This document shows positions 1 to 11,824 of a DNA stretch of 64,000 bases, piece after piece (position 1 is the stretch's first letter; each line of letters begins with the position of its first letter). Under the pieces are notes generated by a model, which was not told the DNA's origin, did not search any database, and worked only from the letters and a program-made list of their open reading frames with translations. The translations under genes and the position numbers were made by a program. This DNA comes from Mesorhabditis belari (lineage: Eukaryota > Nematoda > Chromadorea > Rhabditida > Rhabditidae), in the NCBI GenBank assembly GCA_958450365.1, contig CAUEEP010000731.1, forward strand, positions 1,408,501 to 1,472,500, read 5' to 3'.

Positions 1-662
1 AGTAACAAGAAAGCCGCTCGAGAAAGTGATTTCGACGAGCATGAGCCTTTTGTGTGAGTGAAACGCTTTCATGGGCGACTCTTTTGAAAGCTTGCACATT
101 TCGTTGATTTAAAAATATTTGTGTTGATGGAAACGAGACGAATCCCCCGAAAATTTGATGTCCATAAGTTTTTGCACCTTCAAAGAACCAAGTCTTTGCT
201 AGCATTTACTTCAATTTCGACAGAGACTCAAACCTCACTCGGCCACTTCTCTCCATCTACACTTCTCTCAATCTTCTCTCAATCTCAATCTTCTCTCAAT
301 CTCAATCTTCTCAATCTACAGTGAGATTCAAGTGAGCTCTAGAGACAATCGAATAGTGACAATCGAAGTTTCTCATCCTCAGATTCACATCAGCAAGAAA
401 AAGACGTTTTTTAAATAATAGCTTTTGCGACCGTCGGAGTCGATTCGAATATTTTGAATTATTTTAATTATTGATTTATAATGAGTTAATTTTAAAGTCC
501 TTGAATTCACAAACGTTTCGTACGCCATAAGCAATTGAATTCCTCATTACTGCCTTACTCATTACCTCATCTTCATTCTGCAACATTTCTATTTATTCAT
601 TCATTTTTTCATTGAAAACTTTCGAGAGTTGAATCACAAAATATTTTTAGCTAAAATCACAT

Positions 663-3600
663 TCAATTAACGAAAAGCACACAAAGAAAACACCAAAACA
701 GGTGAAAAAACGAAAAAGCTTGAAAGAGTCCGCATCCAATAGAAGCTCGAATCGGAGGAGTTGGGGGAAATGTTTCATTCATTTCATTCGGAAAAATCTC
801 TCGATATCTATCTGTCTTTGTGACCTGAATTTTCACAAAAAGTCCATCCGTCGACAAAGAGTCATCCAAAGTCCACCACATAATCTGAAACACATAAATC
901 TTTAACAATTTTTTTTGAAAAGAGAAACTTCAAGCACCTCAACGCCGTTCACTTTGGTGACTGATACGGTGTATGGTGGGTATTGTAAACTGAAAAAGAA
1001 ACACTTGTTTTTTTTGAGCTTACTAGGGAAAGGCATGAACTTCCTGTGAGCTTTCGTCTCCGGATTACGATTCCGGATTACATCTTACGAAATCGAGTAT
1101 GGAGATTCAGAATCTCAAATCAAAATCTCCCAAAAAAACTTGGAAACGCGTAAAAATGGAATTGAAATTTTGAAGATCAACTTTAAAGGGCACTTTTCAA
1201 TTCCTTACTACCTAGGCTGTCCCACTAGGCCCACTAGGTGGCCTAGATCGGTGCCCAGATTTCACGAATTGAAAAGCGCCCTTTAAACGTTCAAGTCAAT
1301 TTTTTTGCAATGCTTTCAAGTCCTAAAGGACTTGAAAGCATTGCAAAAAAATTGACTAGGCCGATCTAGGCCACCTAGTGGGCCTAGTGGGACAGCCTAG
1401 GTAGTAAGGAATTGAAAAGTGCCCTTTAAAGTTGATCTTCGAAATTTCAATTCCATTTTTACGCGTTTGCAAGTTTATTTGGGAGATTTTGATTTGAGAT
1501 TCTGAATCTCCATGCTCGATTTAGTAAAATGTATGTGATTCGGAAACGAAAGCTCACAGGAAGCTCGTGCCTTTCCCTAGTTAGCAATATTTTTTTGGTT
1601 TTTGGAACTAACTCGGCTAGCCACTCTCCATTTTCCGGATCAGTGAAGGTCAGTCGAAAATTCCAATTCGGGAGCTTGATTACATCAACGGTGATATTTA
1701 CAAGGAAAGATGCTGGAAATGAACCCGATTTCGTGTACTTATCGAAATCGATTGATTTCAATTTGCATATTGAAAGAAAAAAGATTATTGTAAAGTTTCC
1801 AATAATTGTAATATATTGCTTCTTAAGCAGATAACAATTTAGAGGACAGAGGTAACAAAGGAAAGGCGGCCTCTTTGTCATCTTTAGAGCTGAGAGCTTC
1901 GACTCCAAATCAACTTGAGCTCTTCGTTATGAATCAATTTAGAGGACAGAGGTAACAAAGGAAAGGTTTAGGCCTCTTTGTCATCTTTAGAGCTGAGAGC
2001 TTCGACTCCAAATCAACTTGAGCTCTTTGTTATGAATCAATTCAGTAATCAAGGGAAATTCAAGCTAGAATAAAAAGCTAATACTTGGTGTTTTATCGTT
2101 TTTAAACTGACATTATGTTGTAAATGAAAAAATGATTAAAATTCAAATGATTCTGTGGATCGTTCTTTAGTATTGTTTGTGAAAATTTCAAATTGATATC
2201 TTCATCCTTTCACTAAAGTATTCAATCATATTCGGCTACAGTAGGCTAAAAAAAGCCAATTACGGCAATAGATGTGATGTGTTAGCTGACGCCCGGCCGA
2301 GCAAACGCCTGTGTCGTCTGCATAATCGGGATCCCCATAGCCGGGACTCGTCATCAACGACACTCCATCACAAACTGTTCCACTCCATTTCCACACGCAT
2401 GCATAATTTTGCGCTTCTAAGAATTCACTTTTCTAGCTTTCTTCGCACTTCACTCACTAATTTCCACCGCTAAACTCGGGCCACAGCCGGCTGGGACAAG
2501 AATACTGTAGAGAGTTGAATAGAGAAATTGAGTAACGAACGGAATTTCGTCACTAAAACTAAAATATTCCAATTTGATTGGGCTAGACTTGAATGTGAGT
2601 AGCACTCGTTCGGGATGAGTCTCGATTTCGATAGGAGGTCCGGCGATCAGTTGGTATTCGCATTTTTTCGTTGCACGGTCCTAAGAATGCATTTCCGAAG
2701 GTATCATTGTGCACTTACCCAACGAAATTTCTCAAGTATACTGTAAAAGTTAATCGCAAATGATAGGGTGATCCAAGTTGGTTTGTCGAAGATCTCGAGG
2801 TGAAAAGTGAGATTTTCGTAATTTGAAAGTGGAACCGTAAAAAGAGCCACGTCTGGCGAAGCTAACATAAAATGACATTTAAATTTGACATTTCGGCTTT
2901 ATTAAACTCGTAATCAGTTCGGGACGACGAAATAAGAAAGTGCTGAAATCGATCAATCTGTCGGTGTTGTCATCAGCTGATAAATAAACGAAACTCTCGA
3001 CGACGATTCGAGTTTGCATCATTATTACGTTTCGTTTCGCTGGAAATCTACAAAAAAAAAAAGAAAACGATCAAAATCAGAAATGAAAGTCAACTTTGGG
3101 ATTACCTTTGATAAAAAGTGCCAAGCGTTGGATAAAAGCCGTTGATTTTGATTAACGATTGGGTGCATTCGTCCTGAAATCCACTTTTGTTCACTTTGCT
3201 TAACGTTAGCTATTAGAAATCGTTTTCTGTCTTGAAGGATTGATCGGGATTCACAAGAAATCTAATCTTCAAATCTTCAAATGGAAAATGAAATCATATG
3301 TTGAACAAAAATCCCCTTCAGAATTCAGTTTAGACGGTTTTTTAAAAGTATTATAAATGAAATGCATGTGTTTGGAACAAAGACACTTTTGGAACCGTAA
3401 AAATGTTTTCCAAAAGTTCAAAAGTCCAAAAAAGCAAAAGAAAATTTGGCTGTCAACAGAACTGAACCCACGAGTAAAAAATGGCATAGTTTCCTAGACT
3501 AGCGCACAATCCCTAGAGCTAACGCCGCTCTTGCTTCCTTGCCGCTTGGCGTCCGCTTATAGGCGAGGTGGCAGTGAAATTAGAAGACTCGTCCACACGT

Positions 3601-6600
3601 TTTCCACGTGTGACAAAAATTCGTGACGACAAAGATGTAGAAACGGCTACATGTCTCAGGGAATTGAAGGTTGGCATTAAGGCCAGACTCAAGTTATTTT
3701 TTGCTTTAGATCTTGTTCGAAAATTCGAGAGAAAAAAGTGATGTTGATAAAGACGAAGATGATTCACTCCCAATTTATTCAAAAGACAAGCTAGCTCTGG
3801 GACAAGCAATCCACGATTCGGAGGTGAGCTCTAACCATGTTAATTTCAAATCTATGATGCCATTTATACTAGTTGTCTAATAATTGAGGGCGAACATGAT
3901 AGCACAAAGCATTTATTGAAGCAAGAAAATGAACGAAATGTCGCTGTTGAGGTAATTTTCTTTTAGTATGAGTCATACAGTTTGGCATATTTAGAACACA
4001 TCGCCAAAGCGCAGCCCAAGGAAGAGAAAGCTAGAAGAGGAAAAGAGTCCTGTAAAGAGCAAGAAAAGGAAGTCGAATGAGGAAAATATGGGAGATGAAA
4101 AAAAAGACGAGCAGAAGGACCTGCCAGACGAGCAGAAGGACCTGCCAGCTTAACGGTTTTAAATCACTAAATGCAACCCATTAATTCTAATTCGTCCGCT
4201 TATAGGCGAGGTGGCAGTGAAATTAGCCGAAAATTTGCACGCGTTTTTCTTAAAAACTAGCCTCCACTAGGAAAAAATGGGAAATGTTTTTCTAGAATTT
4301 GACGGGGGCATTTTGTAGCTAGGGTTCGGTTTCGAAAATCGGTGAGAACTTGAAACAGTGCTCTAGTTAGGCAGACACTCCGCCTCTTTTTGGTCAGTTT
4401 GCCGTTGGCAATTTTTGCTCGTAGCCAGATTTGTTTGAAAAACGTTGATTTTCCTTTCATTCGACTCGAATCAAATTTTCTATCAAATAAAAGTAAATTC
4501 AACGTTTTTCAAAGAAACCCGGCTAAGATACCAGCAAAATTCGTTGATTGCGTTGATTGAAATCGAAAGGGGAGTTAGGCCGTCCCACTAGGGCCACTAG
4601 GCCCACTAGACCACCGGTGCCCAGATTCCACGGATTGAAAAGTGCCCTTTAAACGTTCAATTCAATTTTGGGGCGTTAAAGCAGTATTCCGGTCCCCAGC
4701 GAAAACCGATTTTTGCTTCGAATCATTATAGGCCGTTCTCAGCGACCGGTGCCCGCTAACGGTTTAGCCGAGTGGTTAGGGTTCCTCGCGAAGATGCCAA
4801 CCCTCGAGGGTTCGAATCCCTTTCGTCTTCATTTCGCTTTTGCTTTTTTATTTCTCATTAGATTTTTCATGAAGCGATTAGGTCAAGGTTCTTGCGGAGA
4901 TGTTGAATTATTACTATTTCCTTGGCGGAAGCTAACAAATACTTGTAAGAGAAGTAAGCTAACAAATACTTGTACTAGGTTTATTGATTAATACTTTCCC
5001 ATCGTCCTACCTTTTCGAAATCATTGAAAATTGCGGAAATTTTGATTCGAATTGATTGATAATATAATTTTCTTGATATTTTTTAAACACAAATTGTTGA
5101 TTTGTTGGTAAAGAACATTGAAACAAAAAAAAAACGATTTTCCTAAATACCTTTCAAGCGCAACTAATAAACCGCCAACTAGAAACTTTTTTGCTTCGGA
5201 AACTCATTATTACGTGTGTTAGAGAGTGTTAACAGAAAAAAAAAAATATATAAAGAAAGGCGAGAAACTTAATAAAAGATGGTGATAAAGATGTGAAAAG
5301 AAAAAAAAAAAGAAAAAAAACACATTAAATACCTCAAAAAAGCCATTAATTAGCTTTCAGTTGGTTAGCTGAATATCTTTAAAGGGTCTTTTGCTGGTTG
5401 TTATGGGGCGAAAAATTGTTTTCTAGGGAGGTAGAATTCATTTTGTTATCTAAAGGTCTCGTTATTTTTGAATTTTAGACTTTCAAACGCATTTTTTCAT
5501 AGTTTTTCCGTAATTTTTAATCTTTTCAAGGTTTTTCTTTATGTGGTACTTTTCCAATATCGGGGGAGCGAAAAGAAAATCGGGGGAGCAAACTTTGGCA
5601 GCGCTACATATGTCCTATATTATACAAACTACCGCCATAAAATCCCGTTATTCCCGTTATTCCCGTTACCCGTTATTCTCACAACCTTTATATTAGATCA
5701 CAAAAGTGACTTAAATATCTAACACCCAGCGAAATGAATCTTTTCCCTTTGAGCGGACTTTCATCGATCCACAGTTGCAAATCCACGACTGGATGACTCC
5801 TTTGGTGACGAAATAATCGATTGCCGTCGATTCCTTGAACGCACAAATGTCGGAGAACCGCAACGTCGTTAATGTTTTTAAAAAAACGTTGCAGTTAAAA
5901 TACAGTCCCGGAAATGCATTTTTCGAGGGGGCAAAATTTGCTCCCCCGATTTTCCTTTCGGTCCCCCAATTTTCCTTTCGCTCCCCCGATTTTCCTTTCG
6001 CTCCCCCGATATTGGAAAAGTACCCTTTATGCAATTATTGTAGATGAGATTGAAACGCGGCGTCGATTCGTATACAAATAGTCGTGCTTCTAGAAAATCA
6101 CTTTTAAGACCAGAGTACCCCTTTCACATGTTTGGATATGGCTTCTTTTTAGCATCACTGTAAACTCTTTTGTCTGAACTTGCTTGAACTCGTAAATAGC
6201 TACTAATAGCTAGCTACCGTGGCTACTAATAGCATAAATACATGCATAAGATTTCATTTGAAAGTGGAAATTGATGAAAAACTCAAGTTTCCTTCAGAAA
6301 GGCTTTTAGTAAACCCAAAAAGAATAAAAAAAAACAAGTGATTTCCCAAAGATTCCTCTCCACAGATTTCTCAAAACCCGTGAAATCGCTGGAATTTATT
6401 TATCCAACCATTTCCTCTATGTAGCAAGCAATTCCAATGTCGAGAATCATTCTGCACTCTTTATCAGACTCGGCATCACACTCACTTGCTACACAATATG
6501 GATGCTTGCGGACTGGAAAAAAAATGTTTTTCTTTTTGAATTTAAAGCTTAGACTTCAGCTTTAATTTGTTTTTTTTTAAAATTTAAACTCTTTATAAAG

Positions 6601-9436
6601 ACTCAATGAAAAACCAACCAAGCTGATTTTGCTGCAAACTTCTTCCATTCAAAACAGCTTGTGGCTCTTCTTTTGTTAGCGTGAAAACCCTTGCACACTC
6701 TATTGTCAGTGGGTCGACGGCCGCCAATTCCATTTCAAACAGAAAACCAAAACGATCTCGAATAGGTGAGCTGGGACAAAAAGTTATCTAGTAGTTGAAA
6801 TGAGAAAAAGAAATTTTCTGTGCACAAACTATCAAGCATTCAGCATAAAACGTTCGTTTCTCGTTTGTTGACAAGCTAAATGAAAAGCGCTCAATGATCA
6901 AGAATTTCTCTTGACCTGATGGTCGGACTCGATTCATTTGTGTTACAAGGTCGAAGTAAATTGACGAGATTTCCGGCGGTCAAGGTCAGATTCCCATTCT
7001 CCACAACGATCACTTGCACAAGAACGTTTCTTTGGGCTAATGACTGAAATCTTTAAAAAATAGTTTCGATTACTTATTAGAAGAAGTAGAAAATGAACTT
7101 TTGCTCTACAGAATTCTGACGAGAGCCCTAATCTCGTCTTTTGCTCTACAGAGCTCTAATCTCGTCTTTCTCCAGAAATTCAGAAAGCTAATTGTGAGAT
7201 AGGTTGGTATAAAGTTGATAAAATACAGTGGCTAGAGGATCGTAGAGTGGTTGAAAGATTTGGCAATCCGGATACTCGAAGGGATCGTCGTGAATCCACG
7301 GATAGTTATACGAAGAGAAAAATGATGGAGTCTCCAAATATTGTTGTGCCATATCCGCTGGATAGCCTTAAAATTGAAAATCTCTTTGAACAAGCACACT
7401 TTTTTCTGATAGACCATCGATTCTCTGCATCATAATGGTGACAGCAAAGGCGCAGCTGGTGTTCATCGTGAATACGGTTGCAGCTGTTGTGCGTGCGATC
7501 AGCCAAGGATTCCTATTATATAATAGTTTATTTTGTTGACTTCCCGAATGCCCGTCAAAATCTAGAATTGCCGAGCGAATCTAGAATCTAGAATTGCTGG
7601 ATCCAGTATTGAAATTTATTGATATTTAGACAATTCGAATCCAGATAAGGGACCGCGCAGCCCAGCCCTCTTCTACAGAACTCTGACAATTTTTCCCGAC
7701 AATTCTCGTGTACAATTCATTCACCTAAACACATCGGCATCAAGCAAAGATTTTCCGTGTTTTCCCGGGGCTGAGCCAAGAAAATATTGAAATTTGACAC
7801 TGGACGGACAAGTGATATCCGGCTAAAGAAGTTTTGCTTTTATTAAAGCAAAACAATCAAATTGTGAATGAACCTGAAAGCATCCACCCTTGTCAGTCGT
7901 TCCAATCTCAAGTTCCATTCCCGGGCCAACCCCAATTGACTGATTTGATCTATTGATTAATCTGAATAAAACCCATTTTCTTTCTTCAAAAACCGATAAA
8001 AGTCGAGATTGGCCAGAACGGTGATCATCCAGCCGGGTTCGACAAGAACTGCATCAGGCATATATCTATCAGAGCTTGCCGGGACAACGAGAAGTTTGTA
8101 TGTGTCTGAAGAGGTTCCCACTTGTCTTTCCTTCTTTCTGCTCGGCAATTTACAGAGAAATTATTTCTCTTATTGACTATCGAAACACAATCTACTAGAC
8201 TGATTCTAAATTTTCGCTTATATTCATATTGGAACCATATTGGAACCATATTAGAACCATATTGGAACCATTTTGGAACCGTATCCGGACCATATTCGAA
8301 CCATATTGGAGCCATATTGGAACTATATTGGAACTATATTGGAACCATTTTGGAACCGTATCCGGACCATTTTGGAACCATATTGGAACCATATTGGAAC
8401 TATATTGGAACCATTTTGGAACCGTATTGGAACCATATTGGAACCATTTTGGAACCGTATCCGGACCATTTTGGAACCATATTGGAACCATATTGGAACT
8501 ATATTGGAACCATTTTGGAACCGTATCCGGACCATTTTGGAACCATATTGGAACCATATTGGAACTATATTGGAACCATTTTGGAACCGTATTGGAACCA
8601 TATTGGAACCATTTTGGAACCGTATCCGGACCATTTTGGAACCATATTGGAACTATATTGGAACCGAAAGATGTTCATGTAAGATTTTCAGCCAAAATCA
8701 CATTTACCGTTCACCCATTGGCGAACTCGAAACGAAAAGCCGTAATTGGAGAGCTCGTTTCGGGTTGAATTTGAAGAAACCCTCAATGTCTCCATGTTTT
8801 CCATTTCAAAAGAGCAATAGTACAACAAGAAATTAAATTGCGGATCATATGGCCTGCAAACACTTTGATTTTTGTAATGATTTGTAGACTTTTTGAGTTT
8901 CTTAATGAAGTAAATATAGAAAATGTTGATTTAGCTTTGATTTGTTTTGTTTACCTACATTTGTTTGCAATGGATACTATCTGATAGATGTCGATCATTG
9001 ATCAGCAACGGGAAACGATCGAAACAAGTGATGACATCGCTTGGATCAGAGGGTGCTTGTAAATCCTGAAGAGATTTATGAATAAATACAAAAAAATCTT
9101 TAGATTAAGAATTCTCTTCTTCTTGAATATCGAAAAAACAAAAAAACACTCGATTTTTATCTGCTTACCTCTTTTCCCGTTGGTTGCTTTTGACATCCTC
9201 GATGGGAAAAGTCAATCAGAAAATCACATCCGACACAGCCAATGATTGAAATTGTCTAAGAAGAATTGTCCATTGTCTAGAAGAAATTTGAACAAATTTA
9301 CTTGCAGCTCGTTCAATCGTGAGCCATGAATAGCGAACGATGGATCGTTTTCGGTCAAATGGAAGATTCGTTTTGGGAGACGAGGCTCGTCTGCTTGATG
9401 AATTGACCAAAGGCACATTAGCGTTAAAAGTTTCAT
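663..9436 (-). CDS. Secreted or membrane-anchored protein, about 690 aa, 16 exons, family not recognised
   Basis: Exons read on the minus strand: 9436-9302, 9255-9169, 9065-8959, 8853-8708, 8137-7994, 7961-7874, 7043-6916, 6770-6619, 6512-6409, 3173-3106, 3047-2890, 2861-2719, 2680-2458, 1712-1613, 989-929, 884-663. Apart from exon 4 to 5, every junction has GT-AG ends and matching phase. The start MKLLTLMCLW is a plausible short signal peptide. The C-terminus ends in a hydrophobic stretch (FFHLFWCFLCVLFVN) after a short Pro-rich linker, so a membrane or GPI anchor is possible. Several Cys and NxT/S sites fit an extracellular protein. Exon 4 ends in phase 1 but exon 5 needs phase 2: a small missed exon, another donor, or a frameshift. 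If the donor at 6408 is not used, exon 9 runs into TAA at 6400, so this could be two genes (9436-6400 and 3173-663). No function is claimed. Confidence 0.7.
1019..1584. repeat. Large foldback element (about 560 bp palindrome)
   Basis: The two halves are near-perfect reverse complements centred at about 1324 (CAAGTCCT/AGGACTTG). The left arm starts TACTAGGGAAAGGCATGA and the right arm ends TCGTGCCTTTCCCTAGTTA. The inner arms carry CTAGG-rich motifs such as CCCACTAGGCCCACTAGG. It lies inside the 1612-990 intron of the minus-strand gene. A piece of the same family recurs at 4573-4660. Confidence 0.85.
1835..2040. repeat. Tandem duplication, unit about 100 bp, two copies
   Basis: The segment starting CAATTTAGAGGACAGAGG at 1835 is repeated from 1935 with few differences (GGCGGCC against GGTTTAGGCC). 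It is intronic in the minus-strand gene. Confidence 0.85.
3550..4226 (+). pseudogene. DNA ligase III-like C-terminal gene fragment between 34-bp direct repeats
   Basis: Four plus-strand exons read in one frame: about 3584-3669, 3710-3823, 3889-3951 and 3995-4153 (stop TAA). The introns are 40, 65 and 43 nt. Exon 1 reads STRFPRVTKIRDDKD followed by TATCLRELK. This is the RFPR...IRDDKD motif VI region of ATP-dependent DNA ligases, closer to ligase III (IRDDKD) than ligase I (VREDK) as I know those families. The rest is Lys/Glu-rich with a nuclear-localisation-like PRKRK and KSKKRK stretch and a duplicated DEQKDLP. No nucleotidyl-transferase core lies upstream, so it cannot be a working ligase. 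A 34-bp sequence (CGTCCGCTTATAGGCGAGGT...) occurs at 3550-3583 and again at 4193-4226. Kept introns mean a DNA-level copy, not a retrocopy. It sits antisense in an intron of the surrounding minus-strand gene. Confidence 0.75.
4573..4660. repeat. Partial copy of the CTAGG-rich foldback family
   Basis: It shares GTCCCACTAGG, GGCCCACTAG, GGTGCCCAGATT and AAAGTGCCCTTTAAACGTTC with the arms of the palindrome at 1019-1584. It is a single arm and is diverged. Confidence 0.7.
4760..4830 (+). pseudogene. Degenerate tRNA-like sequence (possible SINE head)
   Basis: An A-box match TAGCCGAGTGG (4766-4776) and a perfect B box GGTTCGAATCC (4809-4819) are present. The T stem GAGGG/CCCTT pairs. The 5' acceptor strand does not pair with TCGTCTT at 4823-4829 and no clean 5-bp anticodon arm forms. 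About 70 nt is too short for the Ser/Leu class that the D arm resembles. It is therefore a decayed tRNA or a tRNA-derived repeat with possible pol III promoter boxes. Confidence 0.6.
5545..6024. repeat. MITE with GGGGGAGCGAAA-type terminal inverted repeats
   Basis: The left end (GTACTTTTCCAATATCGGGG onward) is the reverse complement of the right end ending CCCCGATATTGGAAAAGTAC. The right end carries extra tandem copies of CTCCCCCGATTTTCCTTTCG (about 5939-6007) against fewer on the left. It lies in the long intron 6408-3174 of the minus-strand gene. Confidence 0.8.
8222..8665. repeat. 11-bp minisatellite with higher-order structure, open in six frames
   Basis: The array is built from 11-mers of the type TTGGAACCATA, with variants TTTTGGAACCG, TATCCGGACCA and TTGGAACTATA. 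Variants recur in fixed order, giving larger units of several monomers. Since 11 is not a multiple of 3, each frame repeats every 33 bp (11 residues, for example GTILEPYWNHF), and no frame on either strand contains a stop. It is intronic (8707-8138) in the minus-strand gene, so it is not taken as coding. Confidence 0.9.
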
Positions 9437-9814
9437 GTTTTTCTTTCAAAATAAACGAATCGTTTATTTTTGATTGAAAAGACAAAGGTTTGAATGTTTG
9501 CCAACAAAGTTTATGGGCATTCGTCGCTATCTAAATTCCTCTCTAAACCCCCACCAAAGGTTTGTTGATGTTGAAGAAAAAACTCTCAAATCCGTACTTC
9601 TTTTTCTTCAACAAAGTTTTGCTGACTGCTTTTCATGGGCATTTTTGCGTAACTTTAAATTCTCAATATTTAACGGAATCAATTTCAAATTTCTAGAAGT
9701 GAAGAAGTGATTCGATTGCATGAAAACTAATTAACCATTACCTAGAATCCAATTCTAATAGGCGAACAATTTTACACGCAAAAGCTCAAGCTCAAGCATT
9801 GTAGGACAAAGGGA

Positions 9815-9945
9815 AACTTTAGCAAGAACCGAAAGAACAAGAACTTTAGCAAGAGCTGAAAGAACAAGAACTTTAGCAAGAACCGAAAGAACAAGAGCTT
9901 GCTCAACTTCAGCTCAAAAACAGCTCAACTTCAGCAAGAATTAGA
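9815..9945. repeat. Short imperfect tandem repeat (ACTTTAGCAAGAACCGAAAG type)
   Basis: About three copies of a 33-bp unit containing ACTTTAGCAAGAACCGAAAG, then several CAACTTCAGCTCAA copies. It lies just upstream of the first exon of the minus-strand gene. Confidence 0.7.
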
Positions 9946-10631
9946 CCCAAATTGGGAATCGATCATCTTGAGGAATTGAAAAATGAGCGAATTTCATGAA
10001 AAATGAATTTCAAAAAATCTAAAAAACCTACTAAATTTTCAGCTCTTTACATTCTGGATTCGAATTTCTTTCTACAATTTTTATTTGTTATTGCATGAAA
10101 ATGGGGTTGTCGATTATCTCAATGGCTAAATGCTAAATAATTCTCTTTTTGAAAGCCTTTTCAAACATAAATTCTTTTAATCATTATTTTTTTTCGTATT
10201 TTTCGTATTTTAATCATTATTTCAAGTATTTTTCTATCCAAAAACTTCAATTTAATCAGCTTTTGGTTTAACGAAAGCTGATGAAATTGAAGATGTGAAA
10301 TGTTTTCGAGAAAATAGAACTTTTCGAAGTCTACTGTCTTTTAGAAACGACAAAACTTGCTAGTGTTTGAATTCTTTAAATCTAAAGGCATGAACTTTGC
10401 TTTGTTTTGTTTTGTTTTGTTTTGCTTTGCTTTGTTTTGCTTTTGCTGAAGCACTGCTAAAGCAAAAGTGGCTCAACCACAGTCAAGTGAAATTAAAATC
10501 CAATTTGAGACTTGACGAGTCGAATAAACTTGAAAAATGAGAAAAATATAGTAAAATCGCAATCGATTTTGAACTTTTTGTATCAAAGATCTCAATTTTT
10601 CACAGAAAAAATCGAATGCATAACAAAATGA

Positions 10632-10906
10632 TACCGTAAATACTGTAATAGTACCCCATCCCCATAATGACGGTGCGGAGTGTTGTGTAGCCTAGCTTTG
10701 GACGCGTTTTTCTCGACACTGGTTTATGCTACAATGCTCGTTTTGGTATCAAAAAATAGCCCTGAATTTCAGCTATTTTTTGATACCAAAGACGCATTTT
10801 TTGAAAGTACGGGCGCTTTGAAAAAAATGAAATACTAAAAAACTTTTAGTATTTCGACTACGCGACTGTACGACGGGGGTGGAGTACTATTACAGTATTT
10901 ACGGTA
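10632..10906. repeat. MITE, TACCGTAAATACTGTAATAG family, copy 1
   Basis: It starts TACCGTAAATACTGTAATAG and ends CTATTACAGTATTTACGGTA, perfect terminal inverted repeats. An inner hairpin is built on GGTATCAAAAAATAGC/GCTATTTTTTGATACC. A second copy in the opposite orientation lies at 28957-29226. Confidence 0.9.
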
Positions 10907-10973
10907 AGCACTAATTTTGCGACTCTACTGTACAGAAAAAGTCTCGACTTTGTTTACGGTGGTTTAAGTGTAA

Positions 10974-11160
10974 AGAAGAGGAGAGAAGAGGAGAGAAGAG
11001 AAGAGAAGAGTAGAGAAGAGGAGAGAAGAGGAGAGAAGAGAAGAGGAGAGGAGAGAAGAGGAGAGGAGAGAAGAGAAGAGTAGAGAAGAGGAGAGAAGAG
11101 GAGAGAAGAGAAGAGGAGAGGAGAGAAGAGGAGAGGAGAGAAAAGAAAAGAACAGAACAG
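10974..11160. repeat. GAGAAGAG/GAGAGGAG purine microsatellite
   Basis: Pure GA/GGA tract with a higher-order unit of about 70 bp marked by the rare AAGAGTAGAG. The Ser/Leu-rich reading frame on the other strand is an artefact of the repeat. Confidence 0.9.
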
Positions 11161-11824
11161 AACTCATTTTTCCCCTTACCTGTCCAAGTCTATTTAATTT
11201 CTATGATTTAACGTCAAACTATTGTAATTTGAATGCAAATGAAGGCTTATGGAATCAAAATTTCAAGCTGATTCTCCATGAACGGTTTCTCGATGAATTC
11301 AAAAACTTCTGCATCATATTTTTTCTGATCAAGATGATATCGAGCATCGAGAAGAGACTCGCAGAAGAAACGCCATCGTCGACGATAATAACCGCTGATC
11401 AAACCCGTGTACTCTCGATGCGCTGAAACATTTGACATTCGAATTCGAAGACATTACAAGCGCCTCTTGCAAACTGCAAACTTTAAAACTCAAATATCTT
11501 CGTGTTCGGCTTTTCAATTGAAATACTTTTTACGGTAGGTGCACTGTGTTTTTCGCCCCCAAAAACTAGAAATTTCGAATAAAGACTCAACACTTTTAAC
11601 CAAAAAACAAGTTCAAAATTTAGTTTTAATGTTCGCGAACACATTGCCCTTAAAGACAATGTTTCTTTTCGCTTTTCGATTTTCGCCATTTTTCCCGCGT
11701 AACAAAGGATAGATCCGCCTTGATTTAACAGTTTTATTTGATAATTTGAACTAGTAAACTCCAGTAAAACAAGCAAAACAAGCAAAACAAGCAAAAAAAC
11801 TTGTAACAAAAGATAACGTTAATA

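Noticed and set aside
4760..4830. Functional tRNA gene
   Set aside because: The acceptor stem does not pair and no valid anticodon arm forms, despite good A and B boxes.
8222..8665. CRISPR-like array
   Set aside because: No unique spacers; the array is a continuous tandem repeat in a eukaryotic intron.
8025..8836. Six overlapping open frames of 96-187 residues
   Set aside because: All are readings of the 11-bp minisatellite inside an intron. Only 8137-7994 at the edge is a real exon, in a different frame from the long repeat frames.
10964..11167. Ser/Leu/Phe-rich open frame
   Set aside because: Complement of the GA-rich microsatellite.
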